The notes: a model not told the origin generated them from the sequence alone. DNA of 64,000 nucleotides from JBDSLU01 sp963844435 (GCA_963844435.1 CAWJOG010000002.1:62001-126000); one strand, 5' to 3'; positions 9,776-19,629 are shown, counted from the first letter of the stretch. Program-made: numbers and translations.

Positions 9776-10306
9776 CTAGCTGACGATGATCAGGAGCCGG
9801 CCGGCCTCGACCAAGGTGCCTTCGGTGACCTCGATCTTGGCCACGGTACCGGCGCGGCTCACCGTCAGCTCGTTCTCCATCTTCATCGCCTCGACGACGA
9901 TCAGGCCCTGGCGGGCCTCGACGCTATCGCCGACCGCCACCAGCAGCTTCACGACCTTGCCGGGCATCGGCGCGACGACGCGCTGGTCGCCGTTGCCGCT
10001 GCCGAGAATCTCCCGGGCCCGGCGGCGGCGATTCGCCAGCGCGACCGGCACCGCGTGACCGGCCACGACCGCTTCGCCTTCGCCCGACGACGCGAGCGTC
10101 ACGGCCGCGGTCGAGACGATGCCGGTGGCGAGGTCGCGAAGCGACCACGTCGTCGCGCCATTGGGCGACCCGACCATGGCCGCGTCGAACACGATGGGGT
10201 CGCCGTCGTCGACGCGGACGCGGACGCGGGTCGGTCCGTCGGCTGGCTCGATCTGCACCATGTGGACGCGGCCGCCGGCCACGACCTCGATGCGCGACGC
10301 GCTCAT
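9776..10306 (-). CDS. biotin carboxyl carrier protein of an acyl-CoA carboxylase
   Basis: Small 176-residue protein that carries carboxybiotin between the biotin carboxylase and the carboxyltransferase. The C-terminal biotinyl domain shows APMPGKVVKLLV, then the biotin-lysine motif EAMKMENEL (Lys about residue 142), then the second lobe ending LLIIVS. The N-terminal ~95 residues are a beta-rich linker. Its ATG at 10306 overlaps the biotin carboxylase TGA by four bases, so it is coupled to that gene. It is separate here, whereas many propionyl-CoA carboxylase alpha chains carry it fused. Its last 37 codons plus TAG are the source of the downstream array, so the 3' end is duplicated and could recombine. 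Confidence 0.93.
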   Translation of the reverse strand: MSASRIEVVAGGRVHMVQIEPADGPTRVRVRVDDGDPIVFDAAMVGSPNGATTWSLRDLATGIVSTAAVTLASSGEGEAVVAGHAVPVALANRRRRAREILGSGNGDQRVVAPMPGKVVKLLVAVGDSVEARQGLIVVEAMKMENELTVSRAGTVAKIEVTEGTLVEAGRLLIIVS

Positions 10307-11820
10307 CGCAGCCCCTCGCGGCGCGCCACGTCGGACCACCGGCTGACCGCCGCGGTCACGGGCGCGGCGGCGGCCGGCCGCGCGGCACGGGCGCGGACCT
10401 CGAGCGCGGTCGCGATGATCGCGGTGCGCAGCGCGTCCGCCGGCGTCTCGACGAAGGGGCGTCCCTGCCGCGACGCCAGTTCGGCGTCCAGCGTCGTCGT
10501 GTCGAACCGGGCGGCGGCGAAGTCGTCCTGCGTGACCAGCCACCGGAAGAACGGCAGCGTGGTGCGGATGCCGCGCACCTCGTACTCGTCGAGGGCGCGC
10601 CGGAGGCGGGCGATCGCCTGCGTGCGGTCGCTGCCCCAGGCGGCCAGCTTCGAGATCATCGAGTCGTAGTGGACCGGCACGGTGAAGCCGGCGGCGACGC
10701 CGCTGTCGTCGCGGATGCCGGGGCCGGACGGCTGGCGGAGGTGGGTGATGCGTCCCGGCGCCGGCATGAAGCGCGCGTCCGGATCCTCGGCGTAGACGCG
10801 GCACTCGATGGCGTGTCCGGCCGGCACGGCGGCGCGGGCGCGATCGATGGTCAGGCGCTCGCCGCGGGCGATGCGGATCTGCCACTCGACGAGATCGATG
10901 CCGGTGACGAGCTCGGTCACCGGGTGCTCGACCTGCAGGCGCGTGTTCATCTCGAGGAAGTAGAACGCGCCGCTGGCGTCGAGCAGGAACTCGATGGTGC
11001 CGGCGTTGGTGTAGCCGACGCTCTCGGCGACCGCGGCGGCGGCGGCGAGCATCCGCGCCCGCAGCGGCAGAGTCATCACCGGAGACGGCGACTCCTCGAC
11101 CACCTTCTGGTGCCGGCGCTGGATCGAGCACTCGCGCTCGACGAACGGCACGACGGTGCCGTGGTGATCCCCGAGCAGCTGCACTTCGACGTGCCGCGGA
11201 CCGACGATCCGCCGCTCGAGATAGACCTCGGCCGACCCGAACGCGGTCGCCGCCTCGGAGCGGGCGGCGCGCAGCGCGCCGGCGAGCTGCTCCGGGCGGT
11301 CGACGACGCGCATCCCGCGGCCGCCGCCGCCGGCGACCGCCTTCAGCATCACCGGGTAGCCGACACCCGCCGCCACCGCCGCGATCTCGGCGTCGGTTGC
11401 GTCGGCGGGCAGGGGCGATTCGGTGCCGGGCACGACCGGCGCCCCGGCGCGGATCGCCGCCTGGCGCGCCCCGGTCTTGCTGCCCATGATCCGGATCGCC
11501 TCGGGCGTCGGCCCGATGAACGTCAGGCCAGCCTGGCCGCAGGCCTCGGCAAACGCGGCGTTCTCGGCCAGGAAGCCGTAGCCGGGATGCACGGCGTCGG
11601 CGCCGGCGCGGCGGGCGACGTCGATCAGCTGGGCGATGTCGAGATAGCTCTGCGCCGGCGCGTCGCCGGCGAGCGGCCATGCCTCGCCAGCGGCGGCGAC
11701 ATGCGGCGCGTCTCGATCGCACGGCGCGTAGACGCCGACGCTGGCGAGGCCGAGATCGCGGCAGGCGCGGGCCACCCGCACCGCAATCTCGCCCCGGTTG
11801 GCGATCAGGATCTTCTTCAC
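10303..11820 (-). CDS. biotin carboxylase subunit of acyl-CoA carboxylase
   Basis: ATP-grasp enzyme of 505 residues that carboxylates biotin with bicarbonate and ATP. Sequence shows the N-terminal ILIANRGEIAVR motif, HPGYGFLAEN, the glycine-rich loop AVAGGGGRGM, the ERECSIQRRHQKVVEESPSP segment and the active-site EMNTRLQVEHPVTE segment. Length exceeds AccC of fatty-acid synthesis (about 450) and resembles the non-fused biotin carboxylases of propionyl- or methylcrotonyl-CoA carboxylases. It lies 22 bp after the carboxyltransferase and overlaps the carrier gene. The carboxyltransferase partner makes propionyl-CoA the best guess for substrate. Confidence 0.92.
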   Translation of the reverse strand: MKKILIANRGEIAVRVARACRDLGLASVGVYAPCDRDAPHVAAAGEAWPLAGDAPAQSYLDIAQLIDVARRAGADAVHPGYGFLAENAAFAEACGQAGLTFIGPTPEAIRIMGSKTGARQAAIRAGAPVVPGTESPLPADATDAEIAAVAAGVGYPVMLKAVAGGGGRGMRVVDRPEQLAGALRAARSEAATAFGSAEVYLERRIVGPRHVEVQLLGDHHGTVVPFVERECSIQRRHQKVVEESPSPVMTLPLRARMLAAAAAVAESVGYTNAGTIEFLLDASGAFYFLEMNTRLQVEHPVTELVTGIDLVEWQIRIARGERLTIDRARAAVPAGHAIECRVYAEDPDARFMPAPGRITHLRQPSGPGIRDDSGVAAGFTVPVHYDSMISKLAAWGSDRTQAIARLRRALDEYEVRGIRTTLPFFRWLVTQDDFAAARFDTTTLDAELASRQGRPFVETPADALRTAIIATALEVRARAARPAAAAPVTAAVSRWSDVARREGLR

Positions 11821-11842
11821 GGCGTGGGTCGGTGCCGACCGG

Positions 11843-13384
11843 TCACAACGGGATGTTGCCGTGCTTGCGCGGCGGGTTGCGATCGCGCTTCGTCTCCAGG
11901 CGGGCCAGCGCGGCGATCAGCCGCCGCCGCGTGGTGCGCGGCTCGATCACCTCATCGACGTAGCCGCGCGCGGCCGCGACGTAGGGGTTGGCGAGCTTGT
12001 CGCGATACTTGGCGACCAGCCCGGCGCGCGCGGCGGCTGGATCGTCGGCGTCCTCGATCTCACGCCGGTAGAGCAGGTTGACGGCGCCCTCGGCCCCCAT
12101 CACCGCGATCTCGGCGGTCGGCCAGGCGAAGTTGACGTCGGTGCGCAGGTGCTTGCTCGACATCACGCAGTAGGCTCCGCCGTAGGCCTTGCGGGTGATG
12201 ACGGTGACCTTCGGCACCGTCGCCTCGGCGAAGGCGTAGAGCAGCTTGGCGCCGTGGGTGATGATGCCGCCGTACTCCTGCACCGTCCCGGGCAGGAAGC
12301 CGGGGACATCCTCGAAGGTGACCAGCGGGATGTTGAACGCGTCGCAGAAGCGGACGAAGCGCGCCGCCTTCACCGAGGCGGCGATGTCCAGCGTGCCGGC
12401 GAGGTGCGCCGGCTGGTTGGCGACGATGCCGACCGATCGGCCCGCCAGGCGCACGAACCCGACCAGGATGTTGGGCGCGTAGTGCTGGTGGACTTCGAGG
12501 AAGTGGCCGTCGTCGGCCACGGTCCGCACCAGCGTGTGCATGTCGTACGGCTGGTTGGGCGATTCTGGAACCAGCGTGTCGAGCGCGTCGTCCTCGCGAT
12601 CGACGGGATCGACAACGTCGAGGCGGGGCGCCGGATCGAGGTTGTTCGACGGCAGGAACGCCAGCAGCTCGCGCACCAGCGCGATCGCCTCGCGATCGCC
12701 GGGCACGGCGAAGTGCGCGACGCCGCTCTTCACGCTGTGCGTGTGCGCGCCGCCGAGCTCCTCCTTGGTGACGTCCTCGTGGGTGACGGTGCGGACGACG
12801 TCCGGCCCGGTCACGAACATGTAGCTCGTGCCCTCGACCATCACGGTGAAGTCGGTGATGGCCGGCGAGTAGACCGCGCCGCCGGCGCACGGCCCCATCA
12901 CCGCGGAGATCTGCGGCACGACGCCTGACGCCAGCGTGTTGCGGAGGAAGATGTCGGCGTAGCCGGCGAGCGAGACCACGCCTTCCTGGATGCGCGCCCC
13001 GCCGGAGTCGTTGAGCCCGACGACCGGGGTCCCGAGCTTCACCGCCAGATCCATGATCTTGCAGATCTTGGCGGCGTTGGTCTCCGACAGCGATCCGCCG
13101 AAGACGGTGAAGTCCTGGGCGAAGGCGTGGACGACGCGGCCGTCGACGCGGCCGGCGCCGGCGACGACGCCGTCGCCCGGCACGACCTCGTCGGCCATGC
13201 CGAAGTCGAGGCAGCGATGGGTGACGAGCTTGTCGATCTCCTCGAACGTGCCGCGGTCGAAGAGCTCGGCGATGCGCTCGCGGGCGGTGAGCTTGCCGGC
13301 GGCGTGCTGCCGCTCGACGCGGGCCGCGCCGCCGCCGGCTTCGGCCCGTCGTTCCAGATCCGCGAGGGTGTCCCGACGGGTCAC
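11843..13384 (-). CDS. pccB-like: acyl-CoA carboxylase carboxyltransferase (propionyl-CoA carboxylase beta type)
   Basis: Transfers the carboxyl group from carboxybiotin to an acyl-CoA, probably propionyl-CoA giving methylmalonyl-CoA. Two crotonase-like halves are visible: the N-terminal half with GLNDSGGARIQEGV and GPCAGGAVYSPAITDF, the C-terminal half with DVPGFLPGTVQEYGGII and KAYGGAYCVMSSK, ending in the RKHGNIPL tail typical of PccB. The start is taken as GTG at 13384 (513 residues, normal length). An in-frame TTG at 13402 is possible, and upstream sequence overlaps the fsa gene. The promoter seems to lie further upstream in the fsa/lipoprotein run. Confidence 0.92.
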   Translation of the reverse strand: MTRRDTLADLERRAEAGGGAARVERQHAAGKLTARERIAELFDRGTFEEIDKLVTHRCLDFGMADEVVPGDGVVAGAGRVDGRVVHAFAQDFTVFGGSLSETNAAKICKIMDLAVKLGTPVVGLNDSGGARIQEGVVSLAGYADIFLRNTLASGVVPQISAVMGPCAGGAVYSPAITDFTVMVEGTSYMFVTGPDVVRTVTHEDVTKEELGGAHTHSVKSGVAHFAVPGDREAIALVRELLAFLPSNNLDPAPRLDVVDPVDREDDALDTLVPESPNQPYDMHTLVRTVADDGHFLEVHQHYAPNILVGFVRLAGRSVGIVANQPAHLAGTLDIAASVKAARFVRFCDAFNIPLVTFEDVPGFLPGTVQEYGGIITHGAKLLYAFAEATVPKVTVITRKAYGGAYCVMSSKHLRTDVNFAWPTAEIAVMGAEGAVNLLYRREIEDADDPAAARAGLVAKYRDKLANPYVAAARGYVDEVIEPRTTRRRLIAALARLETKRDRNPPRKHGNIPL

Positions 13385-13410
13385 GAGGAGCGGACTACGC
13401 AACTGGACGC

Positions 13411-14072
13411 CTACGCCTTGGTCGCGGCTGCCTGCGCCTTTTCCCGGTCCTTCAGGAACCGCTCGAGCCCGCTGTCGGTGAGCGGATGATTGAACATCTG
13501 CTCGATCACCTTGCCCGGGCACGTGCAGACGTCGGCGCCCATGCGGGCGGCCTCGACGATGTGCTGCGGGCCGCGCACGCTGGCCACGAGCACCTCGGTC
13601 GTGTAGTCGTAGTTGTCGTAGATCTCGACGATCTGCTCGATCAGGTCCATGCCCGACGTGGCGATGTCGTCGAGCCGGCCGACGAACGGGCTGACGAACG
13701 TCGCCCCGACCTTGGCCGCGATGAGCGCCTGCGTCGGCGAGAACACCAGCGTCACGTTGACGCGCGAGCCCTCGCTCGACAGCGTCTTGCAGGCGCGCAC
13801 GCCGGCCTGCGTGAACGGCACCTTGACGACCATGTGCTCGCTGATCTGCGCTGGATGTCGCGCCCCTCGCGGACCATGCCCTCGTAGTCGGTGGCGACGA
13901 CTTCGCCGCTGACCGGGCCCTGCACGAGGTCGCAGATCTTCTTGAGGATCTGCTTCGGGTCGCCGCCTTCCTTGGCCATCAGCGTCGGGTTGGTGGTGAC
14001 GCCGTCGATGATGCCGAGGGGCACGAGCGCCTCGATCTCCTTGAAGTTGCCTGTGTCGATGAAGATCTTCAT
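13411..14072 (-). CDS. fsa: fructose-6-phosphate aldolase/transaldolase family protein (frameshifted)
   Basis: Small TIM-barrel transaldolase (TalB-like/FSA family, about 215-220 residues) acting on sugar phosphates. The ATG at 14072 opens MKIFIDTGN, followed by VTTNPTLMAKEG. After REGRDI the frame breaks around 13845-13850. The remaining protein continues one frame over with ISEHMVVKVPFT, which holds the Schiff-base lysine, then NVTLVFSPTQA and FVSPFVGRLDD. Two extra bases (or one missing) explain it; the restored junction EGRDIAQISEH fits the family. All key motifs are present on both sides, so a sequencing error or a very recent mutation is more likely than old decay. It sits between the lipoprotein and the carboxylase operon on the same strand. 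Confidence 0.88.
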
Positions 14073-14091
14073 GGGTGTCGCTTTCTGCTGA

Positions 14092-15411
14092 TCACCGGGC
14101 GCCTTCTTCGACCCGGTTCGATTCGACGCTCCGATTGGGCGGTGTCGCGCCGTCGATCGCGACCACCGCATAGACGTACCGGGCGCCCTGGCGCGCCGTG
14201 TCGTCGCGATACGTGCTCTCGCGAATCGGCTGCGGCGTGAGCGGGGCGAGCGTCGCCGGCGGCCCGGCGGCGCCGATCTCGCCACGGAGGATCACGTACC
14301 CGGCGACGTCGGTGCCGGGGCTCGGATCCCAGATCAGGCTGACGCCGCCCTCGCTGCCGACCGCCGCCAGGTTGCTCGGAGGCGGCGGCGGGAACGTGTC
14401 CACGAACGTCGTGCACGCCGTCTCCGATGGCGCGCTCTCGAGCCGCGCGTTGCCGTACACGCGCACCGCCCGCACCTGATAGCACGCCTCCTGGCCCAGC
14501 GTGATGGCGCCCTGGGTGAACGTCGTGCCCTCGACGGGCGTGGCGTTCACGGGCTGCGCCGGCCCCGTCTCGCTGCCGGCCGTCCGCCCGACGCGGTAGA
14601 CATTATAGGTCGTGGGGATGACGGCCGGCGCCAGCGAGCGCGCTTCGATTTCGCCCGGCGCGGCCGGCCGCTGCACACGGCGGAAGGTGCCGGGAGGCTC
14701 GGACCACGCGATCGTCGCGCTGGCTTCGGCGTGGGTGACCGTCACCGCGGACGGCGGTCCCGGCGCATCGGCCAGGGGCAGGACGACGCGGTTCGAGTCC
14801 GGCGCCTGGGTGCCGTGCCGGCTCACGCCGATGGCGATGTAGGTGCGCGAGAACAGCTCTTCGGCCGGAGCCGGACCGAGCGGACGCACGAGCACCGTCG
14901 TGGCCGGCGGCGTCGGGGGCTTGGCGCGACGATCGGGATGGACGAACGGCGTGTAGTCGTCCCGCGTCAGGCGCTCGACGACGGTGGCCGTCGAGCCTTG
15001 AGCCGGCTGGGTCTGCCGGGCGGCAATCTCCGCGGCGGCGCGCGCCCGCTCGGCCACCGAGCCCTGGGTCGGGTCCGGCGGCGTTTCGCCAGGGGTCTCG
15101 GGTGGCGCCACCTGGACGCGGCCGACCAGCTTGCCGAACCGGACGAACTGCGGGCCTGCCAGCGAATTGCCGGCCGGATCCTCGGGCTTGCCCGAAATGG
15201 CATAGACCTCGACCGCGACGAGGTCGGCCGGTGTGGTCTTGTCGGCGTTGGCCGACGGCACGGTGAAGCGCGCCAGGACCTCTTCGCCGGTCTTGGCCAC
15301 CGCCAGGTTGTCGATACGCGCCGGCGCCACCCGCAGCGGAGCGAGCGGCGGCCCCTTCTTGCCGCACGCCGCGAGGGCCAGGAGCACGACGACGATCGCG
15401 CGGTGCGCGAT
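14092..15411 (-). CDS. fibronectin type III-like lipoprotein
   Basis: Predicted lipoprotein of about 440 residues. A hydrophobic segment ends in a lipobox LAAC followed by GKKGPP, a tail also seen in LptM/YifL lipopeptides. After a Pro/Ala-rich stretch, two fibronectin-III-like modules are visible, with TYNVYRVGR, CYQVRAVRVYG, SLIWDPSPGTDVAGY and YVYAVVAIDG. No canonical start codon precedes the hydrophobic segment in frame. An ATC at 15411 would give the best signal peptide; a GTG at 15387 leaves only eight residues before the cysteine. Either a nonstandard start or an upstream indel is implied. The gene ends 19 bp before fsa. Function is unknown; surface carbohydrate binding or scaffolding is possible. 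Confidence 0.7.
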   Translation of the reverse strand: MAHRAIVVVLLALAACGKKGPPLAPLRVAPARIDNLAVAKTGEEVLARFTVPSANADKTTPADLVAVEVYAISGKPEDPAGNSLAGPQFVRFGKLVGRVQVAPPETPGETPPDPTQGSVAERARAAAEIAARQTQPAQGSTATVVERLTRDDYTPFVHPDRRAKPPTPPATTVLVRPLGPAPAEELFSRTYIAIGVSRHGTQAPDSNRVVLPLADAPGPPSAVTVTHAEASATIAWSEPPGTFRRVQRPAAPGEIEARSLAPAVIPTTYNVYRVGRTAGSETGPAQPVNATPVEGTTFTQGAITLGQEACYQVRAVRVYGNARLESAPSETACTTFVDTFPPPPPSNLAAVGSEGGVSLIWDPSPGTDVAGYVILRGEIGAAGPPATLAPLTPQPIRESTYRDDTARQGARYVYAVVAIDGATPPNRSVESNRVEEGAR

Positions 15412-15799
15412 GAGGGACCGGGTGGTTCGTGGTGGAAGGCCCGCCTCGCACCGAGACGGGAGAGGCGCCCGCCGAGCCAGGCGCGAGGAGAAAGAATATC
15501 GGGAATATTGGCGCGACGAGCAACGCAGCACGGCGGGATGCATCTCCCGTCGAATGCGGCGCGGTTTCCACCACGGACCACCAGACATCAGCCGGCAATC
15601 GTTGGCCGCGACGGCGCAGTCTGTCAATGCTTGGCGATTGCGACAGCCCGATCGGGAGGACAGCCGCGAGGACATTTGCACGGGATCAGGCCGCGTTTCC
15701 CACGTTGTCGTACACTCGTCGTGTGGCAAGGGTGTTGCACCCAGCTCGGGTGACCGAGCAACCTGCAGCCTCGTGAGGACGGGACTCGCGGAGAAACTG
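15412..15799. other. 388-bp intergenic region between divergent genes
   Basis: This lies between the lipoprotein (minus) and the PEGA gene (plus) and must hold both promoters. There is a local AT-rich patch with GAATATCGGGAATATTGG at about 15494-15511, a repeat of GAATAT that could be a -10 region or operator. No convincing gene, tRNA or terminator was seen. Confidence 0.5.
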
Positions 15800-16720
15800 A
15801 TGAAGCACCTGATTTGGACACTCGCGGTGACGGCCAGCCTGGCGGCCCCGCTGCCTGCGGAGAGCCAGCATGCGGTGCCTCGTGGCGGTGGCTCGAGCGG
15901 CGGCGGCGATTCGAGCAGCTCGGGTGGCAGTTCTGGCGGCTCGAGCGGTGGCTCGACGTCCAGCGGTGGCTCGACGTCGAGCGGCGGCTCGAGTTCGTCC
16001 GGCGGGAGCGGCAGCACCTGGTCGCCACCCCGCCACCCCGGCAGCTCGTCGTCCGCGGGCCGGTCGCGCGGCGACGGCTCAGGCTCCACGGCCAGCCGGC
16101 GTTCGCCAGGCGGCGCCTCCAGTTCGGGATCGGGGTCCGGCCCCGATCGCGTCGTCGGCGGCACCACCGACGGCCGGACGCGTGACGGCCGGCCCATCAC
16201 CGGCTACGCCGTGCCCCGCGGCACCGTCGTGCCGCCCGGCCGCCCCGGCGGCGACTACTACTACTATCCGCGCGGCACGAACTGGTACTACTCGCCGTGG
16301 TACTACTCGCGCTATGCGCCGTACTACTACTACGGCTTCGGCGCCAGCGTCTGGGGCCTGGGCTACATCTGGGATCCGTTCTGGTTCGGCCCTGGCTATG
16401 GCTTCGGCGGGCCGTGGGGCTACGGCGATCCGGGCTACGGCGGCGGCGGAGGCTATGCCGGCGGCGATCCGGACGACGACGAAGTCGAGGGCCAGGGCGC
16501 TTTGCGCATCAGGGTCAAGCCGCGCGAGGCCAAGGTGCTCGTCGACGGCACGTTCGCCGGCACGGTCGACGACTTCGACGGCAACTTCCAGAAGCTGCGC
16601 CTCGACGAAGGCGCGCACAAGGTCGAGCTCCAGGCGGACGGCTACGAGCCGCTGCGCTTCGACGTGCTGATTGTCGACGGCCAGACGGTGACCTACAAGG
16701 GCAAGCTCCGCGAGCGCTAG
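15800..16720 (+). CDS. secreted PEGA-domain protein with Ser/Gly-rich and Tyr/Gly-rich segments
   Basis: Predicted exported protein of 306 residues. A clear ribosome site (GGAG) precedes ATG 15800. A signal peptide (residues 1-22) is followed by a Ser/Gly low-complexity stretch to about residue 110, then a Tyr/Trp/Gly-rich stretch from about 150 to 215 (YYYY, WYYSPWYYS), and finally a PEGA-type beta domain from about 235 to the end (ALRIRVKPREAKVLVDG, GAHKVELQADGYEP). PEGA domains are found in surface-layer and envelope proteins; the low-complexity part resembles an outer-membrane-linked spacer. No enzyme motif is visible. The role is unknown. Confidence 0.8.
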   Translation: MKHLIWTLAVTASLAAPLPAESQHAVPRGGGSSGGGDSSSSGGSSGGSSGGSTSSGGSTSSGGSSSSGGSGSTWSPPRHPGSSSSAGRSRGDGSGSTASRRSPGGASSSGSGSGPDRVVGGTTDGRTRDGRPITGYAVPRGTVVPPGRPGGDYYYYPRGTNWYYSPWYYSRYAPYYYYGFGASVWGLGYIWDPFWFGPGYGFGGPWGYGDPGYGGGGGYAGGDPDDDEVEGQGALRIRVKPREAKVLVDGTFAGTVDDFDGNFQKLRLDEGAHKVELQADGYEPLRFDVLIVDGQTVTYKGKLRER

Positions 16721-17147
16721 CGCGGACGATGACGGCGGCGGTTCCCCCATGAGCCGCCGCACCCTCAGACGGGGATCACGCCGCCTCCCGGCGGCCGTGG
16801 GCCGCGGGAATCGTCGCGATCAGCACGGCATCGGCCGACGCCGGGTTGCCCTTGCGGCGCGAGCCCTCGGCACGGCGCTCGACGATGCGCGCGCACGCGA
16901 GCTACGCCGGCGGCGCGCAGCCTGCGCATCAGCAGCGCGGGCCCGAGCAGTCCGAGCCCCTCGCTGGCCCGCGTCAGGCCGACCCACAGCTCAGACGGTC
17001 GGCGACGCAGCTGGACCTGCGGGGCCTGCAGGCAATCGCCGTGACTCCTAGCTCGATGGCGCGAGGACCGGGCCCGCTCGCGGACGCCGTCATCATCGCG
17101 CTCGCGCGAAGCGCGTGACGGTCCGACGGGCGCGGGCGACGCGGGCG
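16721..17147. other. 427-bp stretch without a convincing gene
   Basis: Open frames on both strands here are short and arginine-rich, as expected for shadow frames in GC-rich DNA. One minus-strand frame contains ELWVGLTRAS, reminiscent of the C-terminal motif of UvrD-type helicases, but no other helicase motif accompanies it. It may be a decayed gene. No tRNA or strong terminator hairpin was recognised. Confidence 0.4.
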
Positions 17148-18107
<960 letters not shown>

Positions 18108-18200
18108 AGTGGAGGACGCCCGAACTGTATCCAAAGGCGGGACCCGTCGCAATCGCGGGCGGCAACACGTCGGCACGGCTGCGCCGCGCCCGCCGTGCGG

Positions 18201-19619
18201 TCAGGAAACTGCCGATCGCCCGCGGAGCAGGAAGTAAATCGGCACTCCGCAGCCGATCACGACCAGGCCGGCGGCGGACGGACCGGGATCGCGCCACACC
18301 GCGTTGACGACCATCGCCGCGCTCATCGCGGTGAACAGCGCCGGGGCCAGCGGATAGCCCCAGGCGCGGAACGGGCGCGGGGCGTCGGGCTCGCGCCAGC
18401 GCAGCACGAACAGCCCGGCCACGGCGATGCCGGCAAACAGCACGATCGCGAAGCCGGTGTAGCTGGCCAGCTGCGAGAACGTCCCCGACAGCACGAGGAT
18501 CGAGCTCCACACGCCCTGCGCGGCGATCGACACGACCGGCGTCCGCCAGCGCGGGTGGACGCGCGCCGCCGCCGGCAGGAACAGGCCGTCCCGCGCCATC
18601 GCGTAGTAGACGCGCGGCCCGGCGAAGACCATGGCGCTGATGGTGCCCGCCGTGATCAGGACGGAGAGCCCGGTCAGCGCGCCGGCCGCGGCGCCCGCGA
18701 ACAGCCGCTCGGCGGCGGCGTCGATGACGCGCAGCTCGAGCGACTTCAGGATCGCCATCGGCAGGACGTGGAGATAGAACGCGTTCATCGCCAGGTAAAC
18801 GACGACGACGATCGCCGTGCCGAGCGCCAGCGCGCGCGGCAGCCGGCGGGACGGGTCGCGGATTTCCTCGGCGACGTAGGCGGCGGCGTTCCAGCCCGAG
18901 TAGCTGAACATCACCGGCACCAGCGCCAGCAGCCAGCCGCCGAGGGTCACGCCGTCGCCGGTCGCCGCGGTCGGTACCGTGGTGACGGGGGGCGGCTGGC
19001 CCCACGTGAGCCCGGCCACCGCGAACGCGGCGAGCCCGAGGACCTTGATCGCCGCGAGCGTGTTCTGCACGACGCGGCCCGGGCCCAGGCCCATCGCGTG
19101 CACGACGCTGAAGACGGCGATGATCGTTATCGCCGCCAGGTTCTGCGACGAGAGCGTCAGCGACAGCGCGCCAATCGGGAGCGAGACCCATGGCGTCCGG
19201 TCGCCGAGCACGGGCACCCAGACGCCGAGGAAGCCGGCCAGGCCGACGGCGGCGGCGGCGATGGCGCCGGCGAAACCCGCCACGAACGACGTCCACCCGG
19301 TAAGAAAGGCGGGCAGCGGGCCGTAGGCGGCGCGGAGATACACGTACTCGCCGCCGGCGCGCGGCCGCATCGTCGCCAGCTCGGCGTAGGCCATCGCCCC
19401 CGCGAACGCGAGCAGGCCGCCCACCAGCCACACCGACATCAACGCCCAGTAGTCGGGCGTCATGCGCGCGACGATGGCCGGCATCAGCAGGATGCCCGAG
19501 CCGATGACGTTGGACACGACGACGGCGGCGGCGTCGACGGTGCCAAGCCGCCGTTCGAGCCGCCCTTCCTGATCTGGGCTGGCGCCCTTCGACGGGTCCG
19601 CGGGGGGGCGGCCCGTCAT
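18201..19619 (-). CDS. APC-family amino acid permease
   Basis: Membrane transporter of 472 residues with about twelve hydrophobic helices and the amino acid/polyamine/organocation signature. The first helix contains SNVIGSGIL, the unwound substrate-binding stretch of this family, and the AYAELATMRPRAGGEYVYLR region follows helix 2. A consensus-like FSYSGWNAAAYVAEEIRDP segment marks helix 6 and its loop. The ATG at 19619 lies 10 bp after the upstream lipoprotein stop, so the two may be cotranscribed. Substrate cannot be assigned; neutral amino acids are a usual choice. Confidence 0.9.
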   Translation of the reverse strand: MTGRPPADPSKGASPDQEGRLERRLGTVDAAAVVVSNVIGSGILLMPAIVARMTPDYWALMSVWLVGGLLAFAGAMAYAELATMRPRAGGEYVYLRAAYGPLPAFLTGWTSFVAGFAGAIAAAAVGLAGFLGVWVPVLGDRTPWVSLPIGALSLTLSSQNLAAITIIAVFSVVHAMGLGPGRVVQNTLAAIKVLGLAAFAVAGLTWGQPPPVTTVPTAATGDGVTLGGWLLALVPVMFSYSGWNAAAYVAEEIRDPSRRLPRALALGTAIVVVVYLAMNAFYLHVLPMAILKSLELRVIDAAAERLFAGAAAGALTGLSVLITAGTISAMVFAGPRVYYAMARDGLFLPAAARVHPRWRTPVVSIAAQGVWSSILVLSGTFSQLASYTGFAIVLFAGIAVAGLFVLRWREPDAPRPFRAWGYPLAPALFTAMSAAMVVNAVWRDPGPSAAGLVVIGCGVPIYFLLRGRSAVS

Positions 19620-19629
19620 CGACCGTCCG

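Larger units (their letters stand above)
8974..9889. repeat. 237-bp tandem repeat array derived from the 3' end of the biotin carrier gene
   Basis: Four near-identical copies: 8974-9210, 9211-9446, 9542-9778 and a 111-bp partial copy 9779-9889 that is the real 3' end of the biotin carrier gene. Each full unit has a 111-bp A part, which on the minus strand encodes the last 37 residues of the carrier from MKMENEL to LLIIVS, and a 126-bp B part of unknown origin. The unit is 79 codons, so all A parts of adjacent copies share a frame, separated by TAG. Only two substitutions were seen: G versus A at 9008 and its equivalents (Ser in copies 1-2, Leu in copy 3 and the gene) and C versus G at 9151 in copy 1. 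A 95-bp insert separates copies 2 and 3. Confidence 0.95.

Noticed and set aside
8974..9889. CRISPR array
   Set aside because: The repeats are 237 bp, contiguous and partly coding, with no short repeat-spacer alternation and no cas genes nearby.
16765..17147. UvrD-like helicase remnant (VGLTRAS)
   Set aside because: Only one short motif is seen and no other helicase motif lies in any frame, so chance cannot be excluded.
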